Under the pieces are notes generated by a model, which was not told where the DNA came from, did not search any database, and was given only the letters and a program-made list of their open reading frames with translations. A stretch of 64,000 nucleotides of DNA from Massilia sp. UMI-21 (lineage in GTDB: Bacteria; Pseudomonadota; Gammaproteobacteria; Burkholderiales; Burkholderiaceae_D), in assembly GCA_015277795.1 (NCBI GenBank), contig CP063848.1:2418001-2482000 (forward strand), given 5' to 3'. Each line of letters begins with the position of its first letter. Positions within the stretch are counted from its first letter, which is position 1. Shown piece after piece: positions 27,424 to 35,833 of the stretch. Made by a program: the position numbers and the translations under genes.

Positions 27424-30072
27424 ATGCCAGACGCGCTCAAACTGTACAAGGCCAAGCGCAATTTCGATATCACGTCCGAGCCCGCCGAAGGCGGCGCGCC
27501 CGGCACGGAGGCGCTGACTTTCGTCATCCAGAAGCATTGGGCGAGCCGCCTGCACTACGATTTTCGCCTGGAACTCGACGGCGCGATGAAGAGCTGGGCC
27601 GTGCCCAAGGGGCCGAGCTACGACACCCACGACAAGCGCATGGCCGTGCACGTCGAGGATCATCCGATTTCGTATTCGGATTTTGAAGGCACCATTCCAC
27701 CCAAACAATATGGGGCGGGTAAAGTCATCATCTGGGACAAGGGCACCTGGGAGCCGGTCGGCGACCCGCACGAGGGCTATCGCAAAGGCAACCTGAAGTT
27801 CGAGATCCATGGCCACAAGATGCGCGGGCGCTGGGTACTGGTGCGCATGAAGGGCCGTGCCGGCGACAAGCAGGAAGCCTGGCTCCTGATCAAGGAAAAC
27901 GACGAGTACGCCCGCCCTGCGGAAGAATTCTCGGTGATCGACGAGCTGCCGGACAGCGTCAAGGCATTGCCGATGCCGAAGCGTGCGCGCAAGCCTGCTG
28001 CGAAACGGCGTGCGGCCCACACCGCCACCAAGCCTGCCGCCAAGGCGGCCACCAAGGCGGCCACCAAGCCTGCCGCCAAGGCTGCCGCCAAGCCCGCGGC
28101 GAAAGCGGCGCGCGGCAGGAAGGCGAGCCCGGCCGGCCTGCCGGAGGGCGTGGAGCAGGCCGCCTTGCCCGAGGCGTTCACCCCCGAGCTGGCGACCCTG
28201 GTCGACGCCGCGCCGCCCGATCCCGAAAATTGGGTGTTCGAAGTCAAGTTCGACGGTTACCGCATGCTGGCGCGGGTCGAGGACGGCGCGGTGCGCCTGA
28301 TCACGCGCAATGCCAATGACTGGACCGACAAGCTCAAGCCGCTGCACGACGAGCTGGTGCGCATGAAACTGCCGGACGGCTGGTACGACGGCGAGATCGT
28401 GGTCCACGACGAGCACGGCAAGCCGAACTTCGGCCTGCTGCAGCAGGCCTTCGACGGCGTGCGCACCGACGACATCGCGTACTTCCTGTTCGATGCACCC
28501 TACTGCAAGGGCTACGACCTGCGCGACGTGCCCCTGGTCGAACGCCGCGCCGCGCTCGAGCAGATCCTCAAGAAAGCCAAGTCCGACAAGGTGCGCTTCT
28601 CGGGCGAATTCGGCGCCAATCCCGAGGAGCTGGTGGTCGCCGCCTGCAAGATCGGCCTGGAAGGCGTGATCGGCAAGCGCCGCGATTCGCGCTACGTGTC
28701 GCGCCGCTCGCCCGACTGGATCAAGCTCAAGTGCGGACTGCGCCAGGAATTCGTGATCGGCGGCTTCACCGACCCCAAGGGCTCGCGCAAGGGCATCGGC
28801 TCGCTGCTGCTCGGCACCTACGACCGCGAAGGGGTGCTGCGCTATGCCGGCAACGTCGGCTCGGGTTTCAACCATGCCTCGCTGACGGACATCAAGGAGC
28901 GCCTGGAAGCGCTGCGGTCCGACCGGAGCCCGTTCGCGCCGCGCGCGGTGCCGGGGCGCCAGCACCACTGGGTCAAGCCGGTGCTGGTGGCCGAGGTGAG
29001 CTTCTCGGAATGGACCAGCACCGGGTCGGTACGCCATCCAGTATTTCAGGGCCTGCGCCAGGACAAGCCGGCGCGCGGCATCACGCGCGAGGAACCGCGC
29101 CACATCGAGGACAGCGAGGTGGGCAGGCAGCGGCCGGTCCGCGCCGACGCGCCGGCATCGCCGCCGCCGGCCGGCCTGCACGGCAAGCTGCCCGAGACAC
29201 TGCGCGTGACCCACCCTGAGCGGGTGATCGACCCGTCCACCGGCATCACCAAGCTCGACATGATCCGCTACTACGCCCTGGTGGGCGAGCTGATGATGGA
29301 ACACCTCAAGCGCCGGCCGCTCACCCTGGTGCGCGCGCCGAGCGGGATCGACGCCGAACTGGTGTTCCAGAAACACGCCGACGTCAAGAAACTCCCGGGC
29401 GTGAAGCGGATGGACCCGGCACTCGATCCGGACAACCCGCCGATGCTGGAGATCGTCAGCGTCGAGGGCATCCTGTCGGTGGCACAGTGGAACGCGATCG
29501 AGCTGCACACCCAGAACGCGGTGGCGAAACACTACGACAAGCCCGACCGCATGGTGTTCGACCTCGACCCGGGCGAGGGCGTGGCCTGGCCCGCGATGCA
29601 GGAAGCGGCCCGGATCATGCACGCCTTCCTCGACGAGCTGGGCCTCCCTTGCTTTCTCAAGACCAGCGGCGGCAAGGGGCTGCACGTGGTGGTGCCGGTC
29701 AAACCGGAGTACGGCTGGGAGTCGGTCAAGGCCTTCTCGCAAGCCATCGTGCGGCACCTGGCCGAGACCCTGCCCGACCGCTTCGCCGCCAAAAGCGGCC
29801 CCAAAAACCGGGTCGGCAAGATCTTCATCGACTACCTGCGCAACGGCCGCGGCGCCACCACCATCTGCGCCTGGGGCGCACGCGCCAGGCCGGGCATGGG
29901 GATTTCGGTGCCCCTGGCCTGGGACGAACTCGACCAGCTGAAGTCGAGCGCGCAGTGGACGGTGGCCAACGTGCACACCCGGCTGGACCAGGGCAACGCG
30001 CCCTGGGCCGGGTATGCCAGGGCGGCCAAGGGCCTGAGCAAGGCGATGAAGTTGCTGGGTTTCGATGCGTGA
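27424..30072 (+). CDS. ligD: ATP-dependent DNA ligase LigD (PE-ligase-polymerase)
   Basis: An 882-residue three-domain non-homologous end-joining enzyme in the Pseudomonas order. The 3'-phosphoesterase domain is first (about 30-190, with HWASRLHYDFRLEL). A Lys/Ala repeat linker follows (about 195-245). The ligase domain has active-site Lys275 in FEVKFDGYRM and later IKLKCG. The primase-like polymerase domain is last (about 590-870, with VFDLDPGEG and KTSGGKGLHV). GGGAGGTG precedes the ATG. Its partner Ku is 3.5 kb away on the other strand. Confidence 0.95.
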   Translation: MPDALKLYKAKRNFDITSEPAEGGAPGTEALTFVIQKHWASRLHYDFRLELDGAMKSWAVPKGPSYDTHDKRMAVHVEDHPISYSDFEGTIPPKQYGAGKVIIWDKGTWEPVGDPHEGYRKGNLKFEIHGHKMRGRWVLVRMKGRAGDKQEAWLLIKENDEYARPAEEFSVIDELPDSVKALPMPKRARKPAAKRRAAHTATKPAAKAATKAATKPAAKAAAKPAAKAARGRKASPAGLPEGVEQAALPEAFTPELATLVDAAPPDPENWVFEVKFDGYRMLARVEDGAVRLITRNANDWTDKLKPLHDELVRMKLPDGWYDGEIVVHDEHGKPNFGLLQQAFDGVRTDDIAYFLFDAPYCKGYDLRDVPLVERRAALEQILKKAKSDKVRFSGEFGANPEELVVAACKIGLEGVIGKRRDSRYVSRRSPDWIKLKCGLRQEFVIGGFTDPKGSRKGIGSLLLGTYDREGVLRYAGNVGSGFNHASLTDIKERLEALRSDRSPFAPRAVPGRQHHWVKPVLVAEVSFSEWTSTGSVRHPVFQGLRQDKPARGITREEPRHIEDSEVGRQRPVRADAPASPPPAGLHGKLPETLRVTHPERVIDPSTGITKLDMIRYYALVGELMMEHLKRRPLTLVRAPSGIDAELVFQKHADVKKLPGVKRMDPALDPDNPPMLEIVSVEGILSVAQWNAIELHTQNAVAKHYDKPDRMVFDLDPGEGVAWPAMQEAARIMHAFLDELGLPCFLKTSGGKGLHVVVPVKPEYGWESVKAFSQAIVRHLAETLPDRFAAKSGPKNRVGKIFIDYLRNGRGATTICAWGARARPGMGISVPLAWDELDQLKSSAQWTVANVHTRLDQGNAPWAGYARAAKGLSKAMKLLGFDA
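28018..28110 (+). repeat. Lys/Ala repeat linker in ligD
   Basis: Imperfect 12-bp units of the GCCACCAAGCCT/GCCGCCAAGGCG type encode an (A-T/A-K-P/A)n linker between the phosphoesterase and ligase domains. It is in frame, so loss or gain of units changes linker length only. Confidence 0.75.
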
Positions 30073-30119
30073 GCGGCTGCCGGCGGCGCTCCCGACGCAC
30101 ACGGCCAGCAGCGCCTGCC

Positions 30120-31583
30120 TCAGTCGATGTGACGGCCCCGCGCCTTCAGCGCAGCCCTGACGCCACGCCCGTAGGCCGGATCCGCCCGGTCGAACTGGCG
30201 CAGCTGGCGCCGCAGGATGTCCTCGTCCACCCCGCTGAGCGGCGCGGCCAGGTTGTCGCACAGGTCCTGCCGCGCCGAAGGCGTCATCAGGCGGAACAAA
30301 TTGCCGGCCTGGGTGGTGTCGTCTTCCATGCCGCGGAAATCGTAGCGGCCCGCGTCCCCGGTGATCGGCAGCTCCGGCTCGCCATGCCCCATGCCCAGCG
30401 CGCCGCGGCCTTCACCGTCGATGGTGGCATAGTTGCGCGCGGCGCCGCCGTTGGCGATCGCCATCGCGCCGTCGCGCTGCTGGTTGTGGAAAGGGCAGCG
30501 CGGGGCGTTCACCGGCAGGTGCTGGTGGTTGGTGCCGACCCGGTACAGCTGGGCGTCGTGGTAGGCGAACAGGCGGCCCTGCAGCATCTTGTCCGGCGAG
30601 TAGCCCATGCCCGGCACCACGTTGGCCGGTGAAAACGCGGCCTGCTCGACTTCGGCGTGGTAATTGTCCGGATTACGGTTCAGTTCGAGTACGCCGACCT
30701 GCAGCATCGGGAAGTCGCCGTGCGGCCAGACCTTGGTCAGGTCGAAGGGGTTCCAGCCGGTGCGCCGCTCCCAGTCGTCGAGTTGCGCGGCCGTCGCGAT
30801 CTGCACCTTGACATCCCACTGCGGGAAGTCCCCGCCCGCGATGGCCTGGAACAGGTCGCGCTGGGCGTAGTCCGGATCGGTGCCGGCGATCCGGGCCGCA
30901 TCGGAAGCGCCGAGGTTGCGGATGCCCTGGCGGGTCTTGAAATGCCACTTCACGTAGACGCGCTCGCCCGCCTCGTTGATCAGGCTGTACGTGTGGCTGC
31001 CGAAACCGTCCATGTGGCGGTAGCCATCCGGGATGCCGCGATCTGAAAACAGGATGGTCACCTGGTGCAGGCTTTCCGGGGCCCTGCTCCAGAAGTCGAA
31101 CATCATGTTGGCCGACTTCAGGTTGGTTTGCGGGTCGCGCTTCTGGGTGTGGATGAAGTCCGGGAACTTGATCGGGTCCTTGAGGAAGAACACCGGGGTG
31201 TTGTTGCCGACCAGGTCCCAGTTGCCTTCTTCGGTATAGAAGCGCAGCGCGAAACCCCTTGGATCGCGTTCCGTGTCGGCGCTGCCTTTCTCGCCGCCGA
31301 CGGTCGAGAAGCGCAGGAATACCGGGGTGGTCTTGCCGATCTCCGCGAACAATTTCGCCTTGGTATGGGCGCGCAGGTCGCCGGTGACGGTGAAGCTTCC
31401 ATGGGCGCCCGAGCCCTTGGCGTGGACCACGCGCTCGGGAATGCGCTCGCGGTTGAAGTGCTGCAGTTTCTCGATCAGGTGGAAGTCCTGCAGCAGCAAG
31501 GGGCCGCGCGGCCCCGCGCTGAGCGAGTTCTGGTTGTCGGCGACCGGGATGCCGGAGGCAGTGGTCAGGCGCGTATGGGTCAT
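30120..31583 (-). CDS. Monofunctional catalase (small-subunit, clade 3 type)
   Basis: A 487-residue heme catalase that breaks down hydrogen peroxide. Distal His54 is in RVVHAKGSGAHG, the distal Asn region is in FFLKDPIKFPD, and the proximal heme Tyr region is RLFAYHDAQLYR (about 334-345). No signal peptide and no C-terminal flavodoxin-like extension are present, so it is the short cytoplasmic form. It is 71 bp downstream of the App1-type gene. A perfect 12-bp inverted repeat in the leader covers the GAGGAGA ribosome site. It converges with ligD. Confidence 0.93.
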   Translation of the reverse strand: MTHTRLTTASGIPVADNQNSLSAGPRGPLLLQDFHLIEKLQHFNRERIPERVVHAKGSGAHGSFTVTGDLRAHTKAKLFAEIGKTTPVFLRFSTVGGEKGSADTERDPRGFALRFYTEEGNWDLVGNNTPVFFLKDPIKFPDFIHTQKRDPQTNLKSANMMFDFWSRAPESLHQVTILFSDRGIPDGYRHMDGFGSHTYSLINEAGERVYVKWHFKTRQGIRNLGASDAARIAGTDPDYAQRDLFQAIAGGDFPQWDVKVQIATAAQLDDWERRTGWNPFDLTKVWPHGDFPMLQVGVLELNRNPDNYHAEVEQAAFSPANVVPGMGYSPDKMLQGRLFAYHDAQLYRVGTNHQHLPVNAPRCPFHNQQRDGAMAIANGGAARNYATIDGEGRGALGMGHGEPELPITGDAGRYDFRGMEDDTTQAGNLFRLMTPSARQDLCDNLAAPLSGVDEDILRRQLRQFDRADPAYGRGVRAALKARGRHID

Positions 31584-31587
31584 GCGG

Positions 31588-31620
31588 GAATCTCCTCATG
31601 GGTAATTGATGAGGAGATTC
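31588..31620 (-). promoter_or_regulatory. Perfect inverted repeat over the catalase ribosome-binding site
   Basis: GAATCTCCTCAT (31588-31599) and ATGAGGAGATTC (31609-31620) are exact reverse complements with a 9-base centre. On the catalase mRNA the 3' arm carries the Shine-Dalgarno GAGGAGA, 4 bases before the ATG, and the 5' arm is its exact complement. Upstream, 31617-31622 reads TAGAAT on the minus strand, a possible -10, so the repeat could instead be a DNA operator over -10/+1. The AT-rich run 31630-31655 lies just upstream. Confidence 0.7.
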
Positions 31621-31654
31621 TATGGCCGGCTTGATTATTAATAAATTTGATTAA

Positions 31655-33154
31655 TTAGATCGGAGTAATAGGTTTTGATAATCCCGACGTCAGGGGCGGC
31701 GCGCCATCGTCCTCGCGCTCGTCGGCGCGGATCGACGCCAGCCGGTCGACCGCGATCAGGCCCTCAGCCGCCGCATGGGAAGCGGCGAACACGCTGTCGG
31801 GCGAGAGCACCAGCTGGGCGCCGGTGCTGCGGACTTCCTCGATCAGGCGGTCGAGGGCGTCGATGCGCGAGGGATCGGGATTGACGTTGCGGATGTAGAT
31901 CATCTTCACCGCATGCGGATGGCGGCGCACGACTTCGGCATAGATTTCCGGATCCTGCTCGCCGCTGTCGCCGATCAGCACGAATTGCATGCCGGGATAG
32001 AAATCCAGGATGCGCTCGATCTGTTCCAGCTTGTGGTTGCCGTGCTCGGTGAGCTTGAGCACCTGGCGCACGCTCAGTTCGCGCAGCAGCAGGGGGCCGA
32101 CCGGGATACCCTGCAGCTTGAGGAAGTCGACCAGCGGCCCGTACAGGTGCCAGGGACTGCTCGAGACGTAGAACAGGGGATTGTCCTCGTTGCCCCCCAG
32201 GCCGTCGCGCAGCGCGCGGTAGAAGCCGGCCACGCCCTTGAACGGCTTGCGCGTGTGGTGGTTGCTGCGGGCCAGCATCAGCGCCATGTTCAGCTTGTTG
32301 GTGACGTTGGTCCACAGGACGGTATCGTCGATGTCGCTGATGATGCCGAAGCGGGCGCCGGTGGCCGGCACCTTGATGTCGGCGCTGGCGCGCAGCGGCG
32401 CGCCGTCCGGCTGCAGGTTGTCCGGAAATTCGAGCTCGACCCGGTGCCAGCCTTCCGCGAGCGGCGTGCCGGACGCGAAGTCGAAGGAAAAGTAGCCGCC
32501 GCGGTCGGATCGCGTCTCATGGGTGGCGCCGCCGAAATGGGCCAGCACGCGCGCATCGGCCACTTCGTCCGATTCCAGGCGCTGGTACAGGGCCAGCAGG
32601 TTCTGCCAGCCGCTGTCGGCGCCGCTCTGTTCGCGAAAGTCGGCTTCGTCCAGCAGCCGGCCCTTGAGCCAGATGCGGCCGGCATTGCCGAAGCCGAGGT
32701 AGGGCGCCGCCATCAGGCGCCGTCCACGCTCGGGGGCGCGCAGCCGGCGCCAGGCCAGGCTGGCCAGGGCCCCGGCGCTGCGCGCCAGGCGCCGGCCCAG
32801 GGGCATGGCAGGGGTCGTCGGCGCACTGGCCGGTCGCAGCGTATCGGCCGCCGTGGCCGCCGTGGCCGCCGTGGCCGAGCGCGCTGCGCCGCGTTCGACC
32901 CAGACGTTGCCGAGCGGATCGCGGGTCGCTTGCAGGGCCTGCAGGGTTTGCCTGATCTGGCCGGGCTGGCGCGGGTCGACCGGCGTTGCCATGACGTGCA
33001 CCGAAGCGCCGGTCTCGCGCAGGCTGGCGATGTCCGCTTCCGAGAGCAGGCCGGGATTGAGGAAGAGCGCGGCCTTGCCGAGGTCGACGCGGGCGGCGAT
33101 ATCGTCGAAACCGGCGCGGGTGAGCACGAGGAAGGGCATGGCGCTGTCTGGCAT
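31655..33154 (-). CDS. App1-type phosphatidate phosphatase domain protein
   Basis: A 499-residue soluble protein. The C-terminal half contains the HAD-like App1/DUF2183 catalytic domain: ISDIDDTVLWTNV (about 275-287) with the DxDDT nucleophile, FYVSSSPWHLY (about 330) and FVLIGDSGEQD (about 390). A beta-rich segment precedes it. The N-terminal about 100 residues (LTRAGFDDIAARVDLGKAALFLNPG) form a separate unknown domain, joined by an Ala-rich linker with a 9-bp repeat at 32845-32871. An inner ATG at 33139 is an alternative start. It lies upstream of catalase on the same strand. Confidence 0.8.
   Translation of the reverse strand: MPDSAMPFLVLTRAGFDDIAARVDLGKAALFLNPGLLSEADIASLRETGASVHVMATPVDPRQPGQIRQTLQALQATRDPLGNVWVERGAARSATAATAATAADTLRPASAPTTPAMPLGRRLARSAGALASLAWRRLRAPERGRRLMAAPYLGFGNAGRIWLKGRLLDEADFREQSGADSGWQNLLALYQRLESDEVADARVLAHFGGATHETRSDRGGYFSFDFASGTPLAEGWHRVELEFPDNLQPDGAPLRASADIKVPATGARFGIISDIDDTVLWTNVTNKLNMALMLARSNHHTRKPFKGVAGFYRALRDGLGGNEDNPLFYVSSSPWHLYGPLVDFLKLQGIPVGPLLLRELSVRQVLKLTEHGNHKLEQIERILDFYPGMQFVLIGDSGEQDPEIYAEVVRRHPHAVKMIYIRNVNPDPSRIDALDRLIEEVRSTGAQLVLSPDSVFAASHAAAEGLIAVDRLASIRADEREDDGAPPLTSGLSKPITPI
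32845..32871 (-). repeat. 9-bp tandem repeat in the App1-type gene
   Basis: Three exact copies of GCCGCCGTG (plus strand) encode an Ala-Thr-Ala run in the linker after the N-terminal domain. The repeat stays in frame. Confidence 0.8.
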
Positions 33155-33308
33155 GGTCGGATCGGGCGTAGTCGGGATATGCCAAGTATCGCTCAGGCGG
33201 GCGGAATCGCACGCACGCCAAGCGGGTGGCGGCCAGGGCGCGCGGCAAGCGCCGGCCAGTGTCCCGGATTTTCCCCGGATTTATTCGAGGTATCTCGCAT
33301 TCAGGACA

Positions 33309-33545
33309 CTAGGACGACTCGTTCTTGAAGATGCCCCGCACGTTCATCGCCATCAGCGCCGCCTGCAGGACGATCAGCGCCCAGGCCTGGTCGTGGACAC
33401 CCCACACGATCCACAGCACGTTGCTGAGGATGAACATGCTGAAGCCGAACACGCGCCGCTCGGCGCGCTTGGAGCCGATCAGGTAGGCCGCATACAGCGT
33501 GACCAGCATCGCCGGCCACTGGAGGAAATCGATCAATTCATCCAT
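33309..33545 (-). CDS. Small three-helix membrane protein behind ku
   Basis: A 78-residue protein with three hydrophobic segments at about 6-23, 32-49 and 52-68, joined by short basic loops (GSKRAERR). NVLWIVWGV in the second helix and the size recall SemiSWEET/PnuC-like half-transporters, but that is only a resemblance. Its ATG is 3 nt after the ku stop codon, so it is almost certainly co-translated with Ku. The function is unknown. Confidence 0.7.
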   Translation of the reverse strand: MDELIDFLQWPAMLVTLYAAYLIGSKRAERRVFGFSMFILSNVLWIVWGVHDQAWALIVLQAALMAMNVRGIFKNESS

Positions 33546-33548
33546 CCG

Positions 33549-34643
33549 TCACGCCGCCTTCCTGCGGCGCGCGGGGGCCGTCGATGGGGCGCCGCCGGAT
33601 GCGGTGGAGGTCTTCCTGGCGGCGGTCTTCCTGGCGGCCGGCTTGGCAGCGGCTTTCGGCGCGCTCTTCGAAGCGGTGCGCTTCGGCGCGGCGCCGCTGG
33701 CGGCCACCCGGTCGCTGCCGTGCGAGGCCGTCTTGCGCGCGCGCGGCGGCGGCGCTTCCTGCTCGTCGTCGTCCTCGGCGGCGGGGCGGCGCTTCCTTGA
33801 CGGCGGCGGTTCGTCGTCATCGTCGTCGTCGGCCGCGGGCCTGGAAGCTTTCTTGCCCAGGCTGGCCTGCAACAGCGAGACCAGGTCGATCACCTTGCCG
33901 CTCTCGCGCCTGGCCTCGCCCGGTTCGGGCTGGGTGATGGTCTTGGTCTGGTGCGCCTTGACCTTCTTCTCGATCAGGGCCATGACGTCCTCGCGGTAGC
34001 TGTCGTGGTACTGCTCGGGGTCCCAGTCCTCGGCCATGCCCTGTACGAGTGCCATTGCCATCTTGAGTTCCTTGTCGGTGATCGCGGCCTTCTTGTCGTC
34101 GGCCGCGGGGATCTTGAGCTCGCCCGCGTCGCGGATCTCGTCGGCGTAGCGCAGCGTGTTCATGACGATGGCGTCGCCCACGCACACCAGCGCCGCGAGG
34201 TGCTGCTTGACGCGGATGACGACGCGCGCGATGCCGATCTTGCCCGCCTTGCGCAAGGTCTCGCGCAGCAGCGCGTAGACCTTCTCGCCGCCCTTGCCGG
34301 GCGCCAGGTAGTAGGGCTGTTCGAAGTAGAGCAGCGACACGTCCTCGGCATCCACGAAGGCCAGGATGTCGATGGTCTGGGTCGCCTCCGGGTTGGCGCG
34401 CCGCAGGTCTTCTTCCGACAGCACGACGTACTCGCCGCTGGTGTACTCGTAGCCCTTGACGATGTCGTCCCAGGAGACTTCCTTGCCGTTGCCTTTGTTG
34501 TAGCGCTTGAACCCGACCGGCGAGAAGTCGCGCCGGTCGAGCATGGTCAGGTCGAGCCCTTTGCTGTCGACCGCCGTGTACATATCGACAGGGATGTGCA
34601 CCAGCCCGAAGCTGATCGCACCCTTCCACATGCTGCGCGGCAT
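33549..34643 (-). CDS. ku: Ku DNA end-binding protein
   Basis: A 364-residue bacterial Ku that binds broken DNA ends and recruits LigD. The core opens with WKGAISFGLVHIPV (6-19) and continues through LLYFEQPYYLAPG (about 109-121) and ELKMAMALVQGM (about 193). After about residue 255 there is an unusually long tail: an acidic stretch (ADDDDDDEPPP), then Lys/Ala/Pro-rich sequence of histone-like character, which in other Ku proteins promotes DNA binding and threading. Start ATG at 34643. The small membrane protein gene follows immediately, and an SDR gene lies upstream. Confidence 0.95.
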   Translation of the reverse strand: MPRSMWKGAISFGLVHIPVDMYTAVDSKGLDLTMLDRRDFSPVGFKRYNKGNGKEVSWDDIVKGYEYTSGEYVVLSEEDLRRANPEATQTIDILAFVDAEDVSLLYFEQPYYLAPGKGGEKVYALLRETLRKAGKIGIARVVIRVKQHLAALVCVGDAIVMNTLRYADEIRDAGELKIPAADDKKAAITDKELKMAMALVQGMAEDWDPEQYHDSYREDVMALIEKKVKAHQTKTITQPEPGEARRESGKVIDLVSLLQASLGKKASRPAADDDDDDEPPPSRKRRPAAEDDDEQEAPPPRARKTASHGSDRVAASGAAPKRTASKSAPKAAAKPAARKTAARKTSTASGGAPSTAPARRRKAA

Positions 34644-34683
34644 GGATTTCTCCTTCCAGGTGATGGACCTCGTCCGCGGGTCC

Positions 34684-35658
34684 TTATTCGCCGACCTTGC
34701 CGGTGACCGGCAGGATCACGCCCGTGATGTAGCCCGAGCACACCGGCGACGCCAGGAACACGTAGGCCGGCGACAGTTCCTCCGGCTGGGCGGGGCGCTT
34801 GAAGGTGGTGCTGGCGCCGAACTCCTGGATATCCTCGGGCGACTGGTCGGCCGGGTTCAGCGGCGTCCAGACCGGGCCCGGCGCCACGCAGTTGACGCGG
34901 ATGCCCTGCTCGATCACGCTGGCCGCGAGCGACATCGTGAAGGCGTGGATCGCGCCCTTGGTGGCGGAGTAGTCGAGCAGATTCTTCGATCCTTTCAGGC
35001 CGGTCACCGAACCGGTGTTGATGATCGACGAGCCCTGCTTGAGGTGGGGCAGGGCCGCGCGCGCCATGTGGAAGTAGCCGTAGATATTGGTGCGGAAGGT
35101 CTCGTCCAGGCGCTCTTCCGTGATGTCCAGCAGCGAGCCGGCATGTTCCTGGAAGGCGGCGTTGTTCACCAGCACGTCGAGGTGGCCGAATTCGGCGACC
35201 ACTTTCTCGACCGCATCCTTGCAGAACCCCGGATCCTTGACGTCGCCCGCGATGGTCAGGCAGCGCCGGCCCTCGGCCTCGACGCAGCGCCTGGTCTCGG
35301 CGGCGTCTTCATGCTCGTTCAGGTACATCACGGCCACGTCGGCGCCCTCGCGCGCGAACAGCACCGCGACCGCGCGCCCGATGCCCGAATCGGCGCCGGT
35401 GACGATCGCCGTCATGCCATCGAGCTTGCCACTGCCCTTGTACTGTTCAGCCATGAACCGGGGCTTGAGCTCCATCCGGGCTTCGAGGCCCGGCTTGGCG
35501 AGGTGCTGCGCAGGCATCGGCGGGGCCGGCTGCCGGACCCCGGTCTGCACCGCCTCGTCGTGATTGTCGCTCTCGCCCTTCTGCATGCTGCCGTCGCGCT
35601 GGTCCTGGCGGTTCTGAATCGCCTTCTGCTTGTTTGCCGCTTCATCCTGGTTTGCCAT
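34684..35658 (-). CDS. SDR family oxidoreductase (YghA-like)
   Basis: A 324-residue short-chain dehydrogenase. A hydrophilic N-terminal extension of about 80 residues precedes the Rossmann motif VTGADSGIGRA (about 86-96). NNAAF (about 165), catalytic Ser in NTGSVTG (about 220) and YSATK (about 232-236) are present. The extension and general pattern match the YghA/general-stress SDR group, with aldehyde or sugar substrates unknown. It lies 40 bp upstream of ku on the same strand, and so may share its transcript. Confidence 0.88.
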   Translation of the reverse strand: MANQDEAANKQKAIQNRQDQRDGSMQKGESDNHDEAVQTGVRQPAPPMPAQHLAKPGLEARMELKPRFMAEQYKGSGKLDGMTAIVTGADSGIGRAVAVLFAREGADVAVMYLNEHEDAAETRRCVEAEGRRCLTIAGDVKDPGFCKDAVEKVVAEFGHLDVLVNNAAFQEHAGSLLDITEERLDETFRTNIYGYFHMARAALPHLKQGSSIINTGSVTGLKGSKNLLDYSATKGAIHAFTMSLAASVIEQGIRVNCVAPGPVWTPLNPADQSPEDIQEFGASTTFKRPAQPEELSPAYVFLASPVCSGYITGVILPVTGKVGE

Positions 35659-35833
35659 TGCCTACTCCCGTGAACGTTCAATCGACCAGGAAGAGTATTC
35701 ATTGGGGCGTGCGTGCGCGACGGTGCGCTCCCACACACTCGAGACAATTCTTCTCTATCTAGGTCCGGTGCTTTATGGCAAACTTTCCATCCCGTCTTCA
35801 GCATGTGCTGGTGGGGAATACAAGGAGGAAGGG

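Noticed and set aside
27352..30261. 969-codon frame on the minus strand
   Set aside because: Antisense to ligD; no recognisable domain and shadow-like composition.
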